From Actinomycetes bacterium (GTDB taxonomy: Bacteria > Actinomycetota > Actinomycetes > Mycobacteriales > Mycobacteriaceae), in contig JAEXZY010000005.1 of the NCBI GenBank assembly GCA_023404955.1, forward strand, positions 1 to 28,227: a DNA stretch of 28,227 nt, in the 5' to 3' direction. The notes under the pieces were generated by a model. The model was given only the letters and a program-made list of their open reading frames with translations, had not been told where the DNA came from and searched no databases. The position numbers and the translations under genes are program-made. Each line of letters opens with the position of its first letter. Positions within the stretch are counted from its first letter, which is position 1. Below, in pieces: positions 7,718 to 15,968 of the stretch.

Positions 7718-7996
7718 GGGATAGTGCCCAAGCCGCTGCAGCCCGAGGTGGCCGAGCACGTCGCTGCGGTCGTGCTGTTCGGAATGCCTAACGTGCGGGC
7801 GATGAACTTCCTCGGTCAACCGCCGGTCGTTATCGGCCCGCCGTATGCGGAAAAGACCATCATGGTCTGCGTTCCCGACGACCCGGTGTGCTCAGACGGG
7901 CTGAACTTCTCCGCGCACACGACGAACGCCTACAACGGCAGCATCATCGAGCAAGGGGTAGCTTTCGCCGTCAATCGACTTGGTGACCACGCCTAG
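7718..7996 (+). pseudogene. Cutinase family, C-terminal fragment
   Basis: From 7718 the open frame reads like the C-terminal half of a mycobacterial cutinase-like serine esterase: PEVAEHVAAVVLFGMPN, then KTIMVCVPDDPVCSDG and a FSAHTTNAYNGSI segment. The catalytic Asp (PDDPVC) and His (SAH) are there, but the upstream half with the secretion signal and GYSQGA nucleophile is missing. The frame stays open upstream to about 7616, but that part does not resemble cutinase. A res-like sequence at 7659-7681 lies right before the homologous part, which suggests truncation by recombination. The fragment should be non-functional. Confidence 0.75.
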
Positions 7997-8011
7997 CTTA
8001 TGGCGCGGGTC

Positions 8012-8049
8012 ACCCCCTCGACTTGGCATGACCCCCTCGACTTGGCATG
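8012..8049. repeat. 19-bp tandem direct repeat downstream of the relaxase gene
   Basis: ACCCCCTCGACTTGGCATG occurs twice head to tail (8012-8030 and 8031-8049). The space between the cutinase fragment and the relaxase stop also holds a G-rich stretch with GGGGTTAGA repeated (8131-8152). The role is unknown. Confidence 0.75.
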
Positions 8050-8145
8050 ATCAAATCTCCTTGTCAGTTCGGTGATCGAACCAAGCAAGGACGCGGAGAT
8101 TTGCGGTCCGGCGTCGGGCACAGCGGTCGGGGGGTTAGAGGGGGG

Positions 8146-11058
8146 TTAGAGGCTGAGGTCATAGCCCTGATCTCTTTCCTGGTTTCGGGATTGGCTTTGG
8201 TCGAGGCCTAGAGCACGGTCGAGGGCTCGATCCTGTTGTCTGCGTAGGTTTTTGCGGTGGCTGCTCAGGCGGGCGGTGACGGCGCGGTGGTGTTCGGCGA
8301 CCAGCGAGGCGACCCGCTCAGGCAGCTCATGCGCGGGGGTGTCGGCGGCGGTTTGGTGCGCGGTGCGGGCTTGATCGTCGCGACCGATGACTTGGCGCAG
8401 CGCCCGGGCGGCCTGGGCGGGGGTGCCCCGGTGGGCCAGGTGCACCCCGTCGGGCGCGGACAGACCGCGGTGCTGATGATCACCCTCCCCGATGCTGCGT
8501 TGGTAGAGGTAGGCGTGATTCGATGAGCGGCCGCGGGTCAGGGCGACGTAGGCCAGGTTGCGGCGGGCGGTGTCAGCGAGCACGGCATGGGTGGTCTCGG
8601 CGGTGACACCTTGAGCGGTGTGCACGGTGACCGCATGCCCGAGCTGCACCTGCTCGCGCAGGTAGTCGCCACTGAACACGGCCCAGGCCTGGTCGCCGTG
8701 TCGACGCGCCGCGATACGCGGGGGCTCGGGGCTGTTGTCGACGGCAACGACGTGCCAGCGTTGTCCGTTGCGGACCGGCGCGTCGGTGAGGGTGCGGCTG
8801 CGGTCATCGGCTGCGCGCACGGTGAGGGTGGAGTCGTTGAGCCGGGTGACGACCACATCGCCGGTGGTGATGTGGTGCCCGCGCGCCCCGGTCACCGTCG
8901 CCACCTGGTGTCCCTGGTCGGTGTGCTCGGCGACGATGAGGTCATGAACACGGCGATTCAGGGCGTCGGTGATCTCGACGGTGTCGGCCAGCAGCAGGCT
9001 GTCCTTCCCGGCGGCCAGATCGCGTTGGTGGGCGGCCAGGGCGTCGGCGGCCATGGTGACTTGATCTCCGCAGGCCAGGCGGTAGTGGTCGCGGTACCAG
9101 TCGATCGCACGGCGCACCGGGGCCGGCCCGCCGTCGCGCAGCGCCAGCGAGGCGGCACGTTCAGCCGGGTCGTGTTGGCGCCACACCTCGCTGAGGCGTT
9201 GGGTCCAGGGCAGCTCGGCACACAGTTGGGCGAACATCCCGCCGCGGGCTTTGACCGGCTGCAGTTGGTGGGCATCACCGACCATCACGGTCTTCGTCCC
9301 GGCCGCGGTCGTCGCGGCAAGGAGTTGGCGCCATTGATGGGTGCCGACCATGCCGGCTTCATCGACGACGACGACATCGAACGGCCCCAGCTCCAACTGG
9401 CCCTCGGCTAACCGTTTCAGGGCGCTGTGCATGGTGTAGCCCTCCGAGGCCGCCCCTTCGGCGAGGGCGACGTCGACGGCTTTCCCGGTCGGGGCGATCA
9501 CGATCATCCGCGCCGTACTGCGGTGTTCAGCGATGGTGCGCAACGCCCGCATCGAGGTGGTTTTGCCCGCCCCGGCCGGCGCCGACAGCGGCATCACCAG
9601 CTGTGGTGTGGACGCGATCGCCGCGACCACCTGGTGCTGCTGTTCGGAGAGTCCTAGCGCGGTGGCGGTGTGCTCTGGGCGCACCCATGACATCGCCCGC
9701 ATATTGGTGGCGTCGACGAGGTCGAACACGCGGCGTTCTTCAGCCAGGATCAGGTCGACGGTGAACCGCTCGGTGCCTTCGCGTTGATGCGCGCGCCGCG
9801 GCCCTGTGAGCCGCATCCCGACCGTGTCCACGCAGGTTTCGATGACCTGGCGCGGCATCGGCGCCGCGCCGTCTTCGCCGGCAGCAGGGTCGACGATCAG
9901 GGGTAGTTGCGCGCCGATGATCTCGACCAGATCCGCCCGCGTGAGCGCAGCTTTGTCGGCGCGTGCGGCCATCGCCGCCACTGCGCGACGATCCACCACA
10001 ATCCCGCTGCGGGTGACGCGCGCCGCCGCCGTTTGGGCGGCCTGTTCGCGTGCGGTGCGGGCCTCGGCTTGCGCGGTGCGCGACACCGCCAGACCGCGCC
10101 GATCGGCGCGCCACTGCGAACGCAACTCGGCCCACGACAGCGACTCCGGTTTACGCGGTCGGGTGGCTTTCTGCGCGGCCGCCAACTGCGCCTGCGACAG
10201 CCCCTTCACGTCATCAACAACGGTGAGATTCGATGCCGCCCACTCCCGTAACTGGGTGCTGCGCGTCGACCAGGCAGCGATCGTTGTCGCATCAATACCG
10301 GCGATCTCGGCCATCCCTGTACGGGCGTCCACTGGGCCCCATTCCACGCCGATGAGGCGGTGCAGTTCATGGCGCAGCGTGGCCTGATAAATGATCCCCG
10401 CCGCGCGTGCTTCATGAAACAAACTGGTGCCGTCAATCGACACCAACTTCCCGTCCGCGCGGGCCTGCCTATTCGGCACCAAGACGTGGGTGTGCAGGTG
10501 CGGATCCCCCGCCCGCGACGTCTCGTGCTGATAGGCCGCGGCCACCAAACCGGGCAACTTCTCAAGGTCTTTATTCCCCGTCACCGGGTTGTGCACCCGG
10601 GTGTAGCCGGCATGCGCAGCGAGGTACTCCAACGCTTCCGCGATCGCGGTCTGGTGCGCCACAGTGACCGCTTTATCGCCTACATCGCCGCCGAACACCC
10701 GCGCCAACGACACCGATTTCGGCGCGCAAAACGTCAGATCGAAGCCGTGCACACCACCCTTGCCGTGGGCCCGACCGCACTCCCCAGACGGCGCCACACC
10801 CTCGTCGAGCCAGCGCGCCACCACCTCCGGATCAGCATCCCCACCGGACCGCTCAGCGGCACTCAAACCAACCAACTCTGCGACCGTGCGCACATCCCCC
10901 GCGCACGTCCAGACCGGGGTGCGGGTGTCGCGTTCGGCGTAGTACTCCGCCAATCCCCCGTTGGCTTTCTGCCGGTCTGCAACAGCATCACCGACCGCCC
11001 GCGCGGTGTCGTTGTAATAGTTCACCGACCACAACGACAACTTCGCCACCGTCAACAC
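8146..11058 (-). CDS. traA: MobF-family conjugative relaxase/helicase (TraA/TrwC-like)
   Basis: This 970-aa protein would nick the plasmid at oriT, stay attached to the strand and unwind DNA during transfer. The N-terminal relaxase (residues 1-300) has paired tyrosines at 14-15 and the metal-binding three-His motif HLHTH at 187-191. The C-terminal half is a RecD/UvrD-like helicase with Walker A GAGKT at about 497-501, Walker B VVVVDEAGM near 558, GDAHQLQPV, and late motifs HTAQGVTAETTHAV and YVALTRGRSSNHAY. It starts at GTG 11058. It is toward the short side for the family, but both domains look complete. No coupling protein or secretion genes are present, so transfer would need help from elsewhere. 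Confidence 0.93.
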   Translation of the reverse strand: MLTVAKLSLWSVNYYNDTARAVGDAVADRQKANGGLAEYYAERDTRTPVWTCAGDVRTVAELVGLSAAERSGGDADPEVVARWLDEGVAPSGECGRAHGKGGVHGFDLTFCAPKSVSLARVFGGDVGDKAVTVAHQTAIAEALEYLAAHAGYTRVHNPVTGNKDLEKLPGLVAAAYQHETSRAGDPHLHTHVLVPNRQARADGKLVSIDGTSLFHEARAAGIIYQATLRHELHRLIGVEWGPVDARTGMAEIAGIDATTIAAWSTRSTQLREWAASNLTVVDDVKGLSQAQLAAAQKATRPRKPESLSWAELRSQWRADRRGLAVSRTAQAEARTAREQAAQTAAARVTRSGIVVDRRAVAAMAARADKAALTRADLVEIIGAQLPLIVDPAAGEDGAAPMPRQVIETCVDTVGMRLTGPRRAHQREGTERFTVDLILAEERRVFDLVDATNMRAMSWVRPEHTATALGLSEQQHQVVAAIASTPQLVMPLSAPAGAGKTTSMRALRTIAEHRSTARMIVIAPTGKAVDVALAEGAASEGYTMHSALKRLAEGQLELGPFDVVVVDEAGMVGTHQWRQLLAATTAAGTKTVMVGDAHQLQPVKARGGMFAQLCAELPWTQRLSEVWRQHDPAERAASLALRDGGPAPVRRAIDWYRDHYRLACGDQVTMAADALAAHQRDLAAGKDSLLLADTVEITDALNRRVHDLIVAEHTDQGHQVATVTGARGHHITTGDVVVTRLNDSTLTVRAADDRSRTLTDAPVRNGQRWHVVAVDNSPEPPRIAARRHGDQAWAVFSGDYLREQVQLGHAVTVHTAQGVTAETTHAVLADTARRNLAYVALTRGRSSNHAYLYQRSIGEGDHQHRGLSAPDGVHLAHRGTPAQAARALRQVIGRDDQARTAHQTAADTPAHELPERVASLVAEHHRAVTARLSSHRKNLRRQQDRALDRALGLDQSQSRNQERDQGYDLSL

Positions 11059-11138
11059 CCACCATCACCCCCAACGCTTCGGGCCGCCCGCCACGGCACG
11101 GGTCCAGACGCACCCCAACGGGCGGCACCACCAGCATC

Positions 11139-11174
11139 GCACAACTTTGTGCAAATGTGCCATAGTAAATATGG
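11139..11174. promoter_or_regulatory. Palindromes upstream of the relaxase gene (possible promoter/oriT)
   Basis: GCACAA-CT-TTGTGC (11139-11152) is a perfect palindrome and CCAT-N7-ATGG (11160-11174) is a second one. Both lie in an AT-rich patch of the 284-bp gap upstream of the relaxase. oriT of MobF plasmids usually lies beside the relaxase gene, and relaxase promoters are usually autoregulated, so either role fits. No nic sequence was recognised, and nothing else was identified in the gap. Confidence 0.35.
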
Positions 11175-11342
11175 TAGTGGTGAAGGGGGCAGTGTGAAAG
11201 GGCAGCGGGAGTTGGGGGCGAGCGGTGGAGATGAGGTGATGAGAGCGGGCGTAAAGGGAAGCTGAGGTACGGCGGAAAATGTGAGTGAGCCGACGAAAGA
11301 CGTGTTGGCTGGAGGTGCTGAGGGTGGCGTCTGGCCGCAACG

Positions 11343-12698
11343 TCAGCGCGCCGTTTCGCAACCACTAGGCGCTTCGTCGACCCGGACGTTCAAACGGTGC
11401 GCTCCACCCGCGTCTCCGCCGCCCGCGCGATGGGCTGCTGCGGGCCGGTTGATCGCGCCGCCGTGCGGTGTCTGGACCGACAGGCTGATGCCGCGCCGCG
11501 ACGACGCGCTGGGCGTGCTGCTGGTGTGTTCCTCACGGGCGCGTTGGGCGCGCTCGGTGAGCACTCGGCGGATCTCTTCTCGGGCGGCGGTGATCCGGGC
11601 CCGCGCGGCATCGGTGAGCGGCTCCGGGGGCGGCGTCTGGTCGATGCTGACGGCGGCGGAGCCGCCAGCCTTTGTCGGCGTCTGTGGTGGTGTCCAGGAC
11701 AGCCGTCGTAACCGGCTGTGAAGGAACGCGCCGGGGTTGGCGATGTGGTCGGGCCAGGTCGTTCCTCGGGCGTGCATGTCGGCGTTGAGCTTGTCGTTGA
11801 CCGCGCGTGCTGACCACACGTCGGGGTCGATGCCGGCGGCGGTGAGTGCGTCGCAGATGGCGCCGATGTGGGCGCGGTCGAGACCGTGGGTGAGCGCGAC
11901 CAGTCCAGCGGCCAGTTTTTGGGTGGCCAGCGGTCGCGCGGTAGCGCGCCGCGGCCGTGTTTGTCGCGTTTTGTCGCAGCATCGGTTGGCGGGCGCGCTC
12001 GCGCGCCCGCTTGGTGAGTAATTCCCTACGGGAGAAGAACAACCAACACCGCCTGACGGCGGTAGGTGGAAATCACGCACAAGCGGTCGAGGTTGTGGAC
12101 GGGCTTCGCGACGCGGTACCAGGTGGTACACCGAGGGTCGGCGGCCGACGCTGGGGGTGGTTGTCGAACCGTGGCCCCGCTGCGCTTCCACGGCCCATCT
12201 GGAGGCCCTCAGGACGCGCCAGGCGGTGGTTACGGTGCGTACGTCGCAGCCCACCTTGTCGGCGATTGTCGCGCGGGTGACCGCGACGTGGCGGCCGGTG
12301 GCGTGGTCGGCGTGCTCGGCCATCACCGTGGCGATCGACAACAGCGTGGCCGTGGTGATCGACACCCGCGCCTCAGCACACAGCTGTCCGAACGCCGGGG
12401 AGTGCACCCACCGCGACAGCCCGTCGAGCCAGCCGGCGCGACTGGTCCACATCGGCGCAGACGGTGCGCAGGAGCCGGCGCGCGTCACCCAGTCACGACG
12501 ACGCTCATTGGCGTGCGCACGAGCCACATGGGGGCTGCTGGAAGCGGCGCCGTCGAGTGCAGCGCCGAGTGGTGCCGGCCGCGCGCTGCTAGCGCGCCGA
12601 GAACCGGTGTGGAGGTCACGATTCGCGCACTCTTTTCGCGGCGTATCTAGAACCGCAGTAGAACGTGCGCTACCGTGAGACGTGACCGGCAAAGTCAT
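11343..12698 (-). CDS. Probable plasmid replication initiator (helix-turn-helix protein)
   Basis: This is 451 aa from the ATG at 12698, which has AAGGGA just upstream; an in-frame TTG at 12743 is possible. The middle part (GWLDGLSRWVHSPAFGQLCAEARVSI, then VTRATIADKVGCDVRTVTTAWRVLRASRWAVEAQRGHGS) contains a clear helix-turn-helix. The region ALTHGLDRAHIGAICDALTAAGIDPDVWSARAVNDKLNADM and GAFLHSRLRRLSW resembles proteins that I recall annotated as Rep in mycobacterial and Gordonia plasmids. The final 100 residues are low-complexity. It lies upstream of the relaxase in the same direction and near the partition genes, which supports a replication role. It could instead be a transcription regulator. 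Confidence 0.55.
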   Translation of the reverse strand: MTLPVTSHGSARSTAVLDTPRKECANRDLHTGSRRASSARPAPLGAALDGAASSSPHVARAHANERRRDWVTRAGSCAPSAPMWTSRAGWLDGLSRWVHSPAFGQLCAEARVSITTATLLSIATVMAEHADHATGRHVAVTRATIADKVGCDVRTVTTAWRVLRASRWAVEAQRGHGSTTTPSVGRRPSVYHLVPRREARPQPRPLVRDFHLPPSGGVGCSSPVGNYSPSGRASAPANRCCDKTRQTRPRRATARPLATQKLAAGLVALTHGLDRAHIGAICDALTAAGIDPDVWSARAVNDKLNADMHARGTTWPDHIANPGAFLHSRLRRLSWTPPQTPTKAGGSAAVSIDQTPPPEPLTDAARARITAAREEIRRVLTERAQRAREEHTSSTPSASSRRGISLSVQTPHGGAINRPAAAHRAGGGDAGGAHRLNVRVDEAPSGCETAR

Positions 12699-12765
12699 CG
12701 TCCCTTCGGGGATATCGGGTGCGGACCCGGAACCGAGCGCCAACTCAGTTCGAAACCCCCGACAG

Positions 12766-12785
12766 GGCCTCGCTAACGCGGGGCC
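12766..12785. terminator. Hairpin upstream of the Rep-like gene
   Basis: GGCCTCGC and GCGGGGCC pair (one G-U) around a TAAC loop. There is no good U-run, so it is either a weak terminator for the RHH gene reading from the right or a structure in the replication region. The surrounding 12744-12886 stretch shows no other recognisable element. Confidence 0.3.
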
Positions 12786-12886
12786 TTAGTCATGTCAGCG
12801 GGAGAATCCGCACACCAGCTATTCAGATGTCACGTAGGCCAAGACGCCCTGCCCTCCAAGCAAAGATTTGGGGTCCTGGCGGGTGA

Positions 12887-13084
12887 TCACATCGCCAGTG
12901 GCAGAACCTCCTTGTCGAGTTCGCGAACTGCCTCGGGCCGCCCGACCGCGATAGCGAGCAGGTCGGCCGAAAGCTGGCTGACGCTCGTGCCGCGTTCGGC
13001 GGCCATTTCACGAAGCCGGGCGTAGACGGATGCGTCAGCGCGAACCTTGATCTGCTCACGCGGACCTTTGTGCGGTTGGGCCAT
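12887..13084 (-). CDS. Ribbon-helix-helix antitoxin-like protein (orphan)
   Basis: This is 65 aa from the ATG at 13084; longer in-frame starts at 13138 and between look non-coding. The sequence QIKVRADASVYARLREMAAERGTSVSQLSADLLAIAVGRPE, followed by VRELDKEVLPLAM, is a typical actinobacterial RHH/Arc-type antitoxin or HicB-related small regulator: a short strand and two helices. A toxin partner would be expected adjacent, but the gene to the left (Rep-like) and the divergent gene at 13171 do not look like known toxins. It may be an orphan antitoxin or a plasmid copy-number regulator. Confidence 0.7.
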   Translation of the reverse strand: MAQPHKGPREQIKVRADASVYARLREMAAERGTSVSQLSADLLAIAVGRPEAVRELDKEVLPLAM

Positions 13085-13170
13085 GCACCTGATCTTCACG
13101 CAGAGAGACCCATGTACCTGGTACCGACACGCGCACATCCCGTCTCTCCTTTCACACGGCTACCGTTCGG

Positions 13171-13557
13171 GTGGTGATCGATGTAGCGGATCTGGAGGCG
13201 GCCATCACGGCGGTCTACGCGGCCCAGCTCCCGATCCCGGTGTGGTGGCCGGCTGAGGCGCGGTCGACGTTCATTGAGGAATACGCCAGCGAGGCGGCCT
13301 GCATGGTGCTCTCGGAGGTGGACGCCATCGGCGACCGGATGAGCGACTGGGCGGCCCGATCACACGTCAGCGACGCGGATGAAACCGCGATGATCGCCTC
13401 GGCGCAACAGGTTCTGCTCGATGAAGCCTGCAGCGAAGTGCAGTACGACCTGACCGAGCTGATTGCCAGTAAGAGCGCCGAACTGATGGCTGAGGCTTTC
13501 TTCGACCACGGTGCGCCTCGCGCTCGGCTCCACGTGGTGTGGCCGGTCCAGCGCTGA
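13171..13557 (+). CDS. Unknown protein, mostly helical
   Basis: This is 128 aa from GTG 13171 (a second GTG follows at once). It is predicted to be largely alpha-helical, acidic and soluble, with no signal peptide. Residues 15-30 read AAQLPIPVWWPAEARS. I do not recognise the family. It is divergent from the RHH gene at 13084 with an 86-bp gap, so the RHH protein may control it; a toxin role is possible from position only. Its codon use looks like that of its neighbours. Confidence 0.55.
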   Translation: MVIDVADLEAAITAVYAAQLPIPVWWPAEARSTFIEEYASEAACMVLSEVDAIGDRMSDWAARSHVSDADETAMIASAQQVLLDEACSEVQYDLTELIASKSAELMAEAFFDHGAPRARLHVVWPVQR

Positions 13558-13588
13558 CCAAGCACGTTCGTGGAGCTTCGGCCCGACT

Positions 13589-13876
13589 TTAGGCCGCCGC
13601 GCCGACGACGAGCGCGGCGTGCGGGGTGCAGCGTGGGCCGCCGAGCATGTCCAGGATCGGCGCGCCGGTCGATGCGGGTCCGTGGATCACCGACCGCAGC
13701 ACTCGTTCGAAGGCGAGATCCACTGCCGGGGCGTCCTCCAGGAGCAGATCGAGGAGCTTCTCTGCGGCGGGGGTGTTGAACGGATTGGCTGTCAGCTGCG
13801 CCCACAGCGCACGGACCTGGGATGCGAAGTCCCGGACCGCACTTACGTCGTCTTGGACCGTTCCGAGGGTTTCCAT
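13589..13876 (-). CDS. Small unknown protein, divergent from an RHH gene
   Basis: This is 95 aa from the ATG at 13876 (METLGTVQDDVSAVRDF); longer starts at 13903 and 13915 would run into the palindromic region. It is helical, with the internal segment LTANPFNTPAAEKLLDLLLEDAPAVD, and has no recognised domain. It converges on the gene ending at 13557 and is divergent from the RHH gene at 13959, sharing a control region with it. Function is unknown. Confidence 0.45.
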   Translation of the reverse strand: METLGTVQDDVSAVRDFASQVRALWAQLTANPFNTPAAEKLLDLLLEDAPAVDLAFERVLRSVIHGPASTGAPILDMLGGPRCTPHAALVVGAAA

Positions 13877-13892
13877 GCCATCACCGTAAGAG

Positions 13893-13962
13893 CGTGCGTG
13901 CATACATGCAAGCAAGTTGCATGCAATCTACTTTTAGGGATGCATGTAGGATGCGTGCATGC
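13893..13962. promoter_or_regulatory. TGCATG-rich palindromic region (probable RHH binding site)
   Basis: A cluster of TGCATG/ATGCA words contains the perfect palindrome TTGCATGCAA (13917-13926). Flanking variants are TGCATACATGCA (13899-13910), ATGCATGTA (13940-13948) and GTGCATGC (13955-13962), the last reaching the ATG of the RHH gene. The related palindrome CTTACATGTAAG lies before parA, and both share ATGCAATCT. It is probably an operator or centromere-like site for the small RHH proteins. Confidence 0.55.
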
Positions 13963-14186
13963 CTGATTCGGCTGGGGATGCTCTCGACGGCGGTGCTCCC
14001 GACGCTGCCGGCAGCGCGCTTCCCTTGCGTAAGCGGCAGCAGAAGGTGCCGTTGAACACCTATGTGCGGCCCGGCACGCAGCAGCGCGTGGAGGTGTTGA
14101 AGGACCGCGGGTACGCGGTCACCGACATCGTGGATGCGGCGCTCAACGAGTTCTTGGACCGTGCCGGGGTGCCCCAGGCCGAGTAG
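13959..14186 (+). CDS. Solo ribbon-helix-helix partition-type DNA-binding protein
   Basis: This 75-aa protein has a disordered Ala/Gly-rich N-terminus to about residue 25, then a C-terminal RHH: KVPLNTYVRPGTQQRVEVLKDRG and YAVTDIVDAALNEFLDRAGVP. The last 45 residues align without gaps to the C-terminus of the ParB-like protein at 14452 (RKVKSPFATQL..., YVITDTVDEAINRYLDDAGIP), so the two are paralogs. It has no ParA of its own. It lies behind a palindrome cluster similar to the one upstream of parA, so it may compete for or co-regulate the partition site. An antitoxin role is less likely given the match to the ParB-like partner. Confidence 0.7.
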   Translation: MPDSAGDALDGGAPDAAGSALPLRKRQQKVPLNTYVRPGTQQRVEVLKDRGYAVTDIVDAALNEFLDRAGVPQAE

Positions 14187-14451
14187 CTCGGACCCGCCAG
14201 CGTTTCCCGCCCGGCTTCCTCGTACTGGCCCGTTTGCGCGGTGGGTGGCGGCTGTCCAGGCTCGGCCGTAGGTCGACCGCGCAGCGGCGGTTACCGGCCT
14301 TGACGGCCACCACTCACCGTTTCGCCACAATCGAGGCCGAGGAAGCCCGCGCCCCCTCCCCCGTGACGCCCTTGATTGGTCGGCGGTGAGGGCACCTACG
14401 TTCGCCACCAGTCACGGCGGTGACGTGGGCTTACGTTGCCCGCGCCCGTGT

Positions 14452-14859
14452 TCAGGGCATGCGGTCGTTGCGGTCCGGCTTTGGAATGCCAGCGTCGTCT
14501 AGGTAGCGGTTGATGGCCTCGTCGACGGTGTCGGTGATGACGTATCCGTGGGCTTTGATCCATTCGAGCCGCGCGAGGGTTCCCGCGTGCAGCTGTGTGG
14601 CGAACGGACTCTTCACCTTGCGTTGACGGGCTCTCAGCCGAACCGGCTCAGTCGGCTGGGCCTCCTGCTCACCATCGGGTGATGTCACCCCGGGTGCGGG
14701 CGGGGTATCGGTGTTCCGCGGCTCCGGCGCGGCCGGAGCGGTTTCGTTGACGGTGGTTTCGTCGGCGGTGACCCGTGCGGCTTGGGCGCGTCGCTCTGCC
14801 CGCGACAGCGGACGGGTGGAGCCGACCTGCAATCCGGCGGGCTTCGATGCGGCGTTCAT
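14452..14859 (-). CDS. parB: ParB-like RHH centromere-binding protein
   Basis: This is 135 aa. Residues 1-85 are disordered and rich in Pro, Ala and Glu. Residues 85-130 form an RHH DNA-binding fold (KVKSPFATQLHAGTLARLEW, YVITDTVDEAINRYLDDAG). It is of the small RHH type that partners type Ib ParA proteins rather than a large HTH ParB. Its ATG overlaps the parA stop (ATGA), so translation is coupled. It should bind the palindromic site upstream of parA and link plasmid DNA to ParA. It is a paralog of the 75-aa protein at 13959. Confidence 0.8.
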   Translation of the reverse strand: MNAASKPAGLQVGSTRPLSRAERRAQAARVTADETTVNETAPAAPEPRNTDTPPAPGVTSPDGEQEAQPTEPVRLRARQRKVKSPFATQLHAGTLARLEWIKAHGYVITDTVDEAINRYLDDAGIPKPDRNDRMP

Positions 14860-15662
14860 GCTGCGTGCCGCCTTGCCGCGATGCGTTCCGCGACCTCGCG
14901 GTAGGCCACGGCCGCCGTGCTGGTCGGGGCGTGCACGTTGACCGGTACGCGTTTCCCTTTGGCTTCCACCACGCGCACCGTGTGCGGGATCTCGCCCAGG
15001 TAGGCGCCGCCGTCAGACCACTCCCCCCAGTCGGCACGCAGTTGCCGGCGCACGTCCTTGCTCGCCTTCGGGTTGCCGTCGAAGTCGGCCAGCAGCACGT
15101 ACCGGATCTCCACGTCGGGGTTGAGGGTCTCCTGAACGTCGAGGATCGAGTTGCCCAGTTCCACTAGGCCGTCCACTTCGTCGGGGCCGGCTTTGAGGAC
15201 GGCCAGCACGTAGTCGGCGGCCGCGAGTGCTGCGGTGGTCAGCTCCCCCAATGCCGGCGGGCAATCCAGGAGCACGAAGTCGTAGCCCTCGATGTCGTCG
15301 AGCTGGCGCGCTAGCCGCAATTGGCCGCCCGATCCGAGTCCGGTTCGCTCGAGCTCCTTGAGCGCGAGATGACCGGGCGCGACGTCGATGCCGAACTGCG
15401 TCGGAACGACGACCTTGGCCAGCGGGACGCGCATCGCCCGGTCCGGGTGCAGAACCTCGTACATGGACGCGTCCTCGGCGTCGAGTTCGATGCCCAACCC
15501 CTTGGTGCTGTGCGCCTGCTGATCCATGTCGATCACGAGGACGCGCAGACCCATCGCAGCCAGGTTAGCGCCGAGGTTGATCGTGGTGGTGGTCTTGCCG
15601 ACGCCACCCTTTTGCAGAGCTATCGCCACAATTTCACACTGCTTATCTGCCGAAACAGTCAC
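14856..15662 (-). CDS. parA: ParA-family partition ATPase
   Basis: This 268-aa protein is a Walker-type ATPase that would position plasmid copies using DNA-bound gradients. The deviant Walker A motif KGGVGKTT is at residues 18-25, the switch region LVIDMDQQAHSTKGLG follows, and Walker B is YDFVLLDCPPALG near 130. The absence of an N-terminal HTH marks it as the short (Ib-like) type. It starts at GTG 15662. A TAGATT -10-like element lies a few bases upstream, so the mRNA may be leaderless. A palindrome at 15707-15718 is probably the operator and centromere. It forms an operon with the RHH ParB by a 4-base overlap. Confidence 0.93.
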   Translation of the reverse strand: MTVSADKQCEIVAIALQKGGVGKTTTTINLGANLAAMGLRVLVIDMDQQAHSTKGLGIELDAEDASMYEVLHPDRAMRVPLAKVVVPTQFGIDVAPGHLALKELERTGLGSGGQLRLARQLDDIEGYDFVLLDCPPALGELTTAALAAADYVLAVLKAGPDEVDGLVELGNSILDVQETLNPDVEIRYVLLADFDGNPKASKDVRRQLRADWGEWSDGGAYLGEIPHTVRVVEAKGKRVPVNVHAPTSTAAVAYREVAERIAARRHAA

Positions 15663-15680
15663 GCTATAAATCTATCAACC

Positions 15681-15718
15681 TGTATGCAAACATGTCTACA
15701 TGCAATCTTACATGTAAG
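15681..15718. promoter_or_regulatory. Palindromic operator/centromere candidate upstream of parA
   Basis: CTTACATGTAAG (15707-15718) is a perfect 12-bp palindrome. Nearby are TGTATGCAAACATG (15681-15694) and ACATGCAATCTTA (15698-15710). The TT[AG]CATG[TC]AA pattern and ATGCAATCT are shared with 13893-13962. It is AT-rich within GC-rich DNA and sits just upstream of the parA promoter. The rest of the gap to 15968 shows nothing clear. Confidence 0.55.
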
Positions 15719-15968
15719 AAAACATTCATTTACGTTGGTGCGTTTGCGGTAGTGCGATGCACAGCACCGAAGAGTCACGGAAGCGAACGCGCAACAGAGT
15801 GCCGGGGTTCTCTGCTCTTACGCTTGTTCGGGCCGAGCCGTGTAGCGGTCCCGCGCGCACCGACGTTCACCATTGGCGGTCTCGCTGTTGAATTCCGCCG
15901 CCAGCTGGGCGTAGCCGACATCGAGGTCATTCGGGTCGGGCTCGGCTTCCGTGCGAATCACCTGGACC

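Noticed and set aside
8257..9411. Long plus-strand frames opposite the relaxase gene
   Set aside because: They are GC-driven shadows of the clearly coding minus-strand MobF gene.
12640..12665. TCTAGA near 12648 as another recombinase site
   Set aside because: The flanks do not show the paired arms, and it lies inside the N-terminal coding part of the Rep-like gene.
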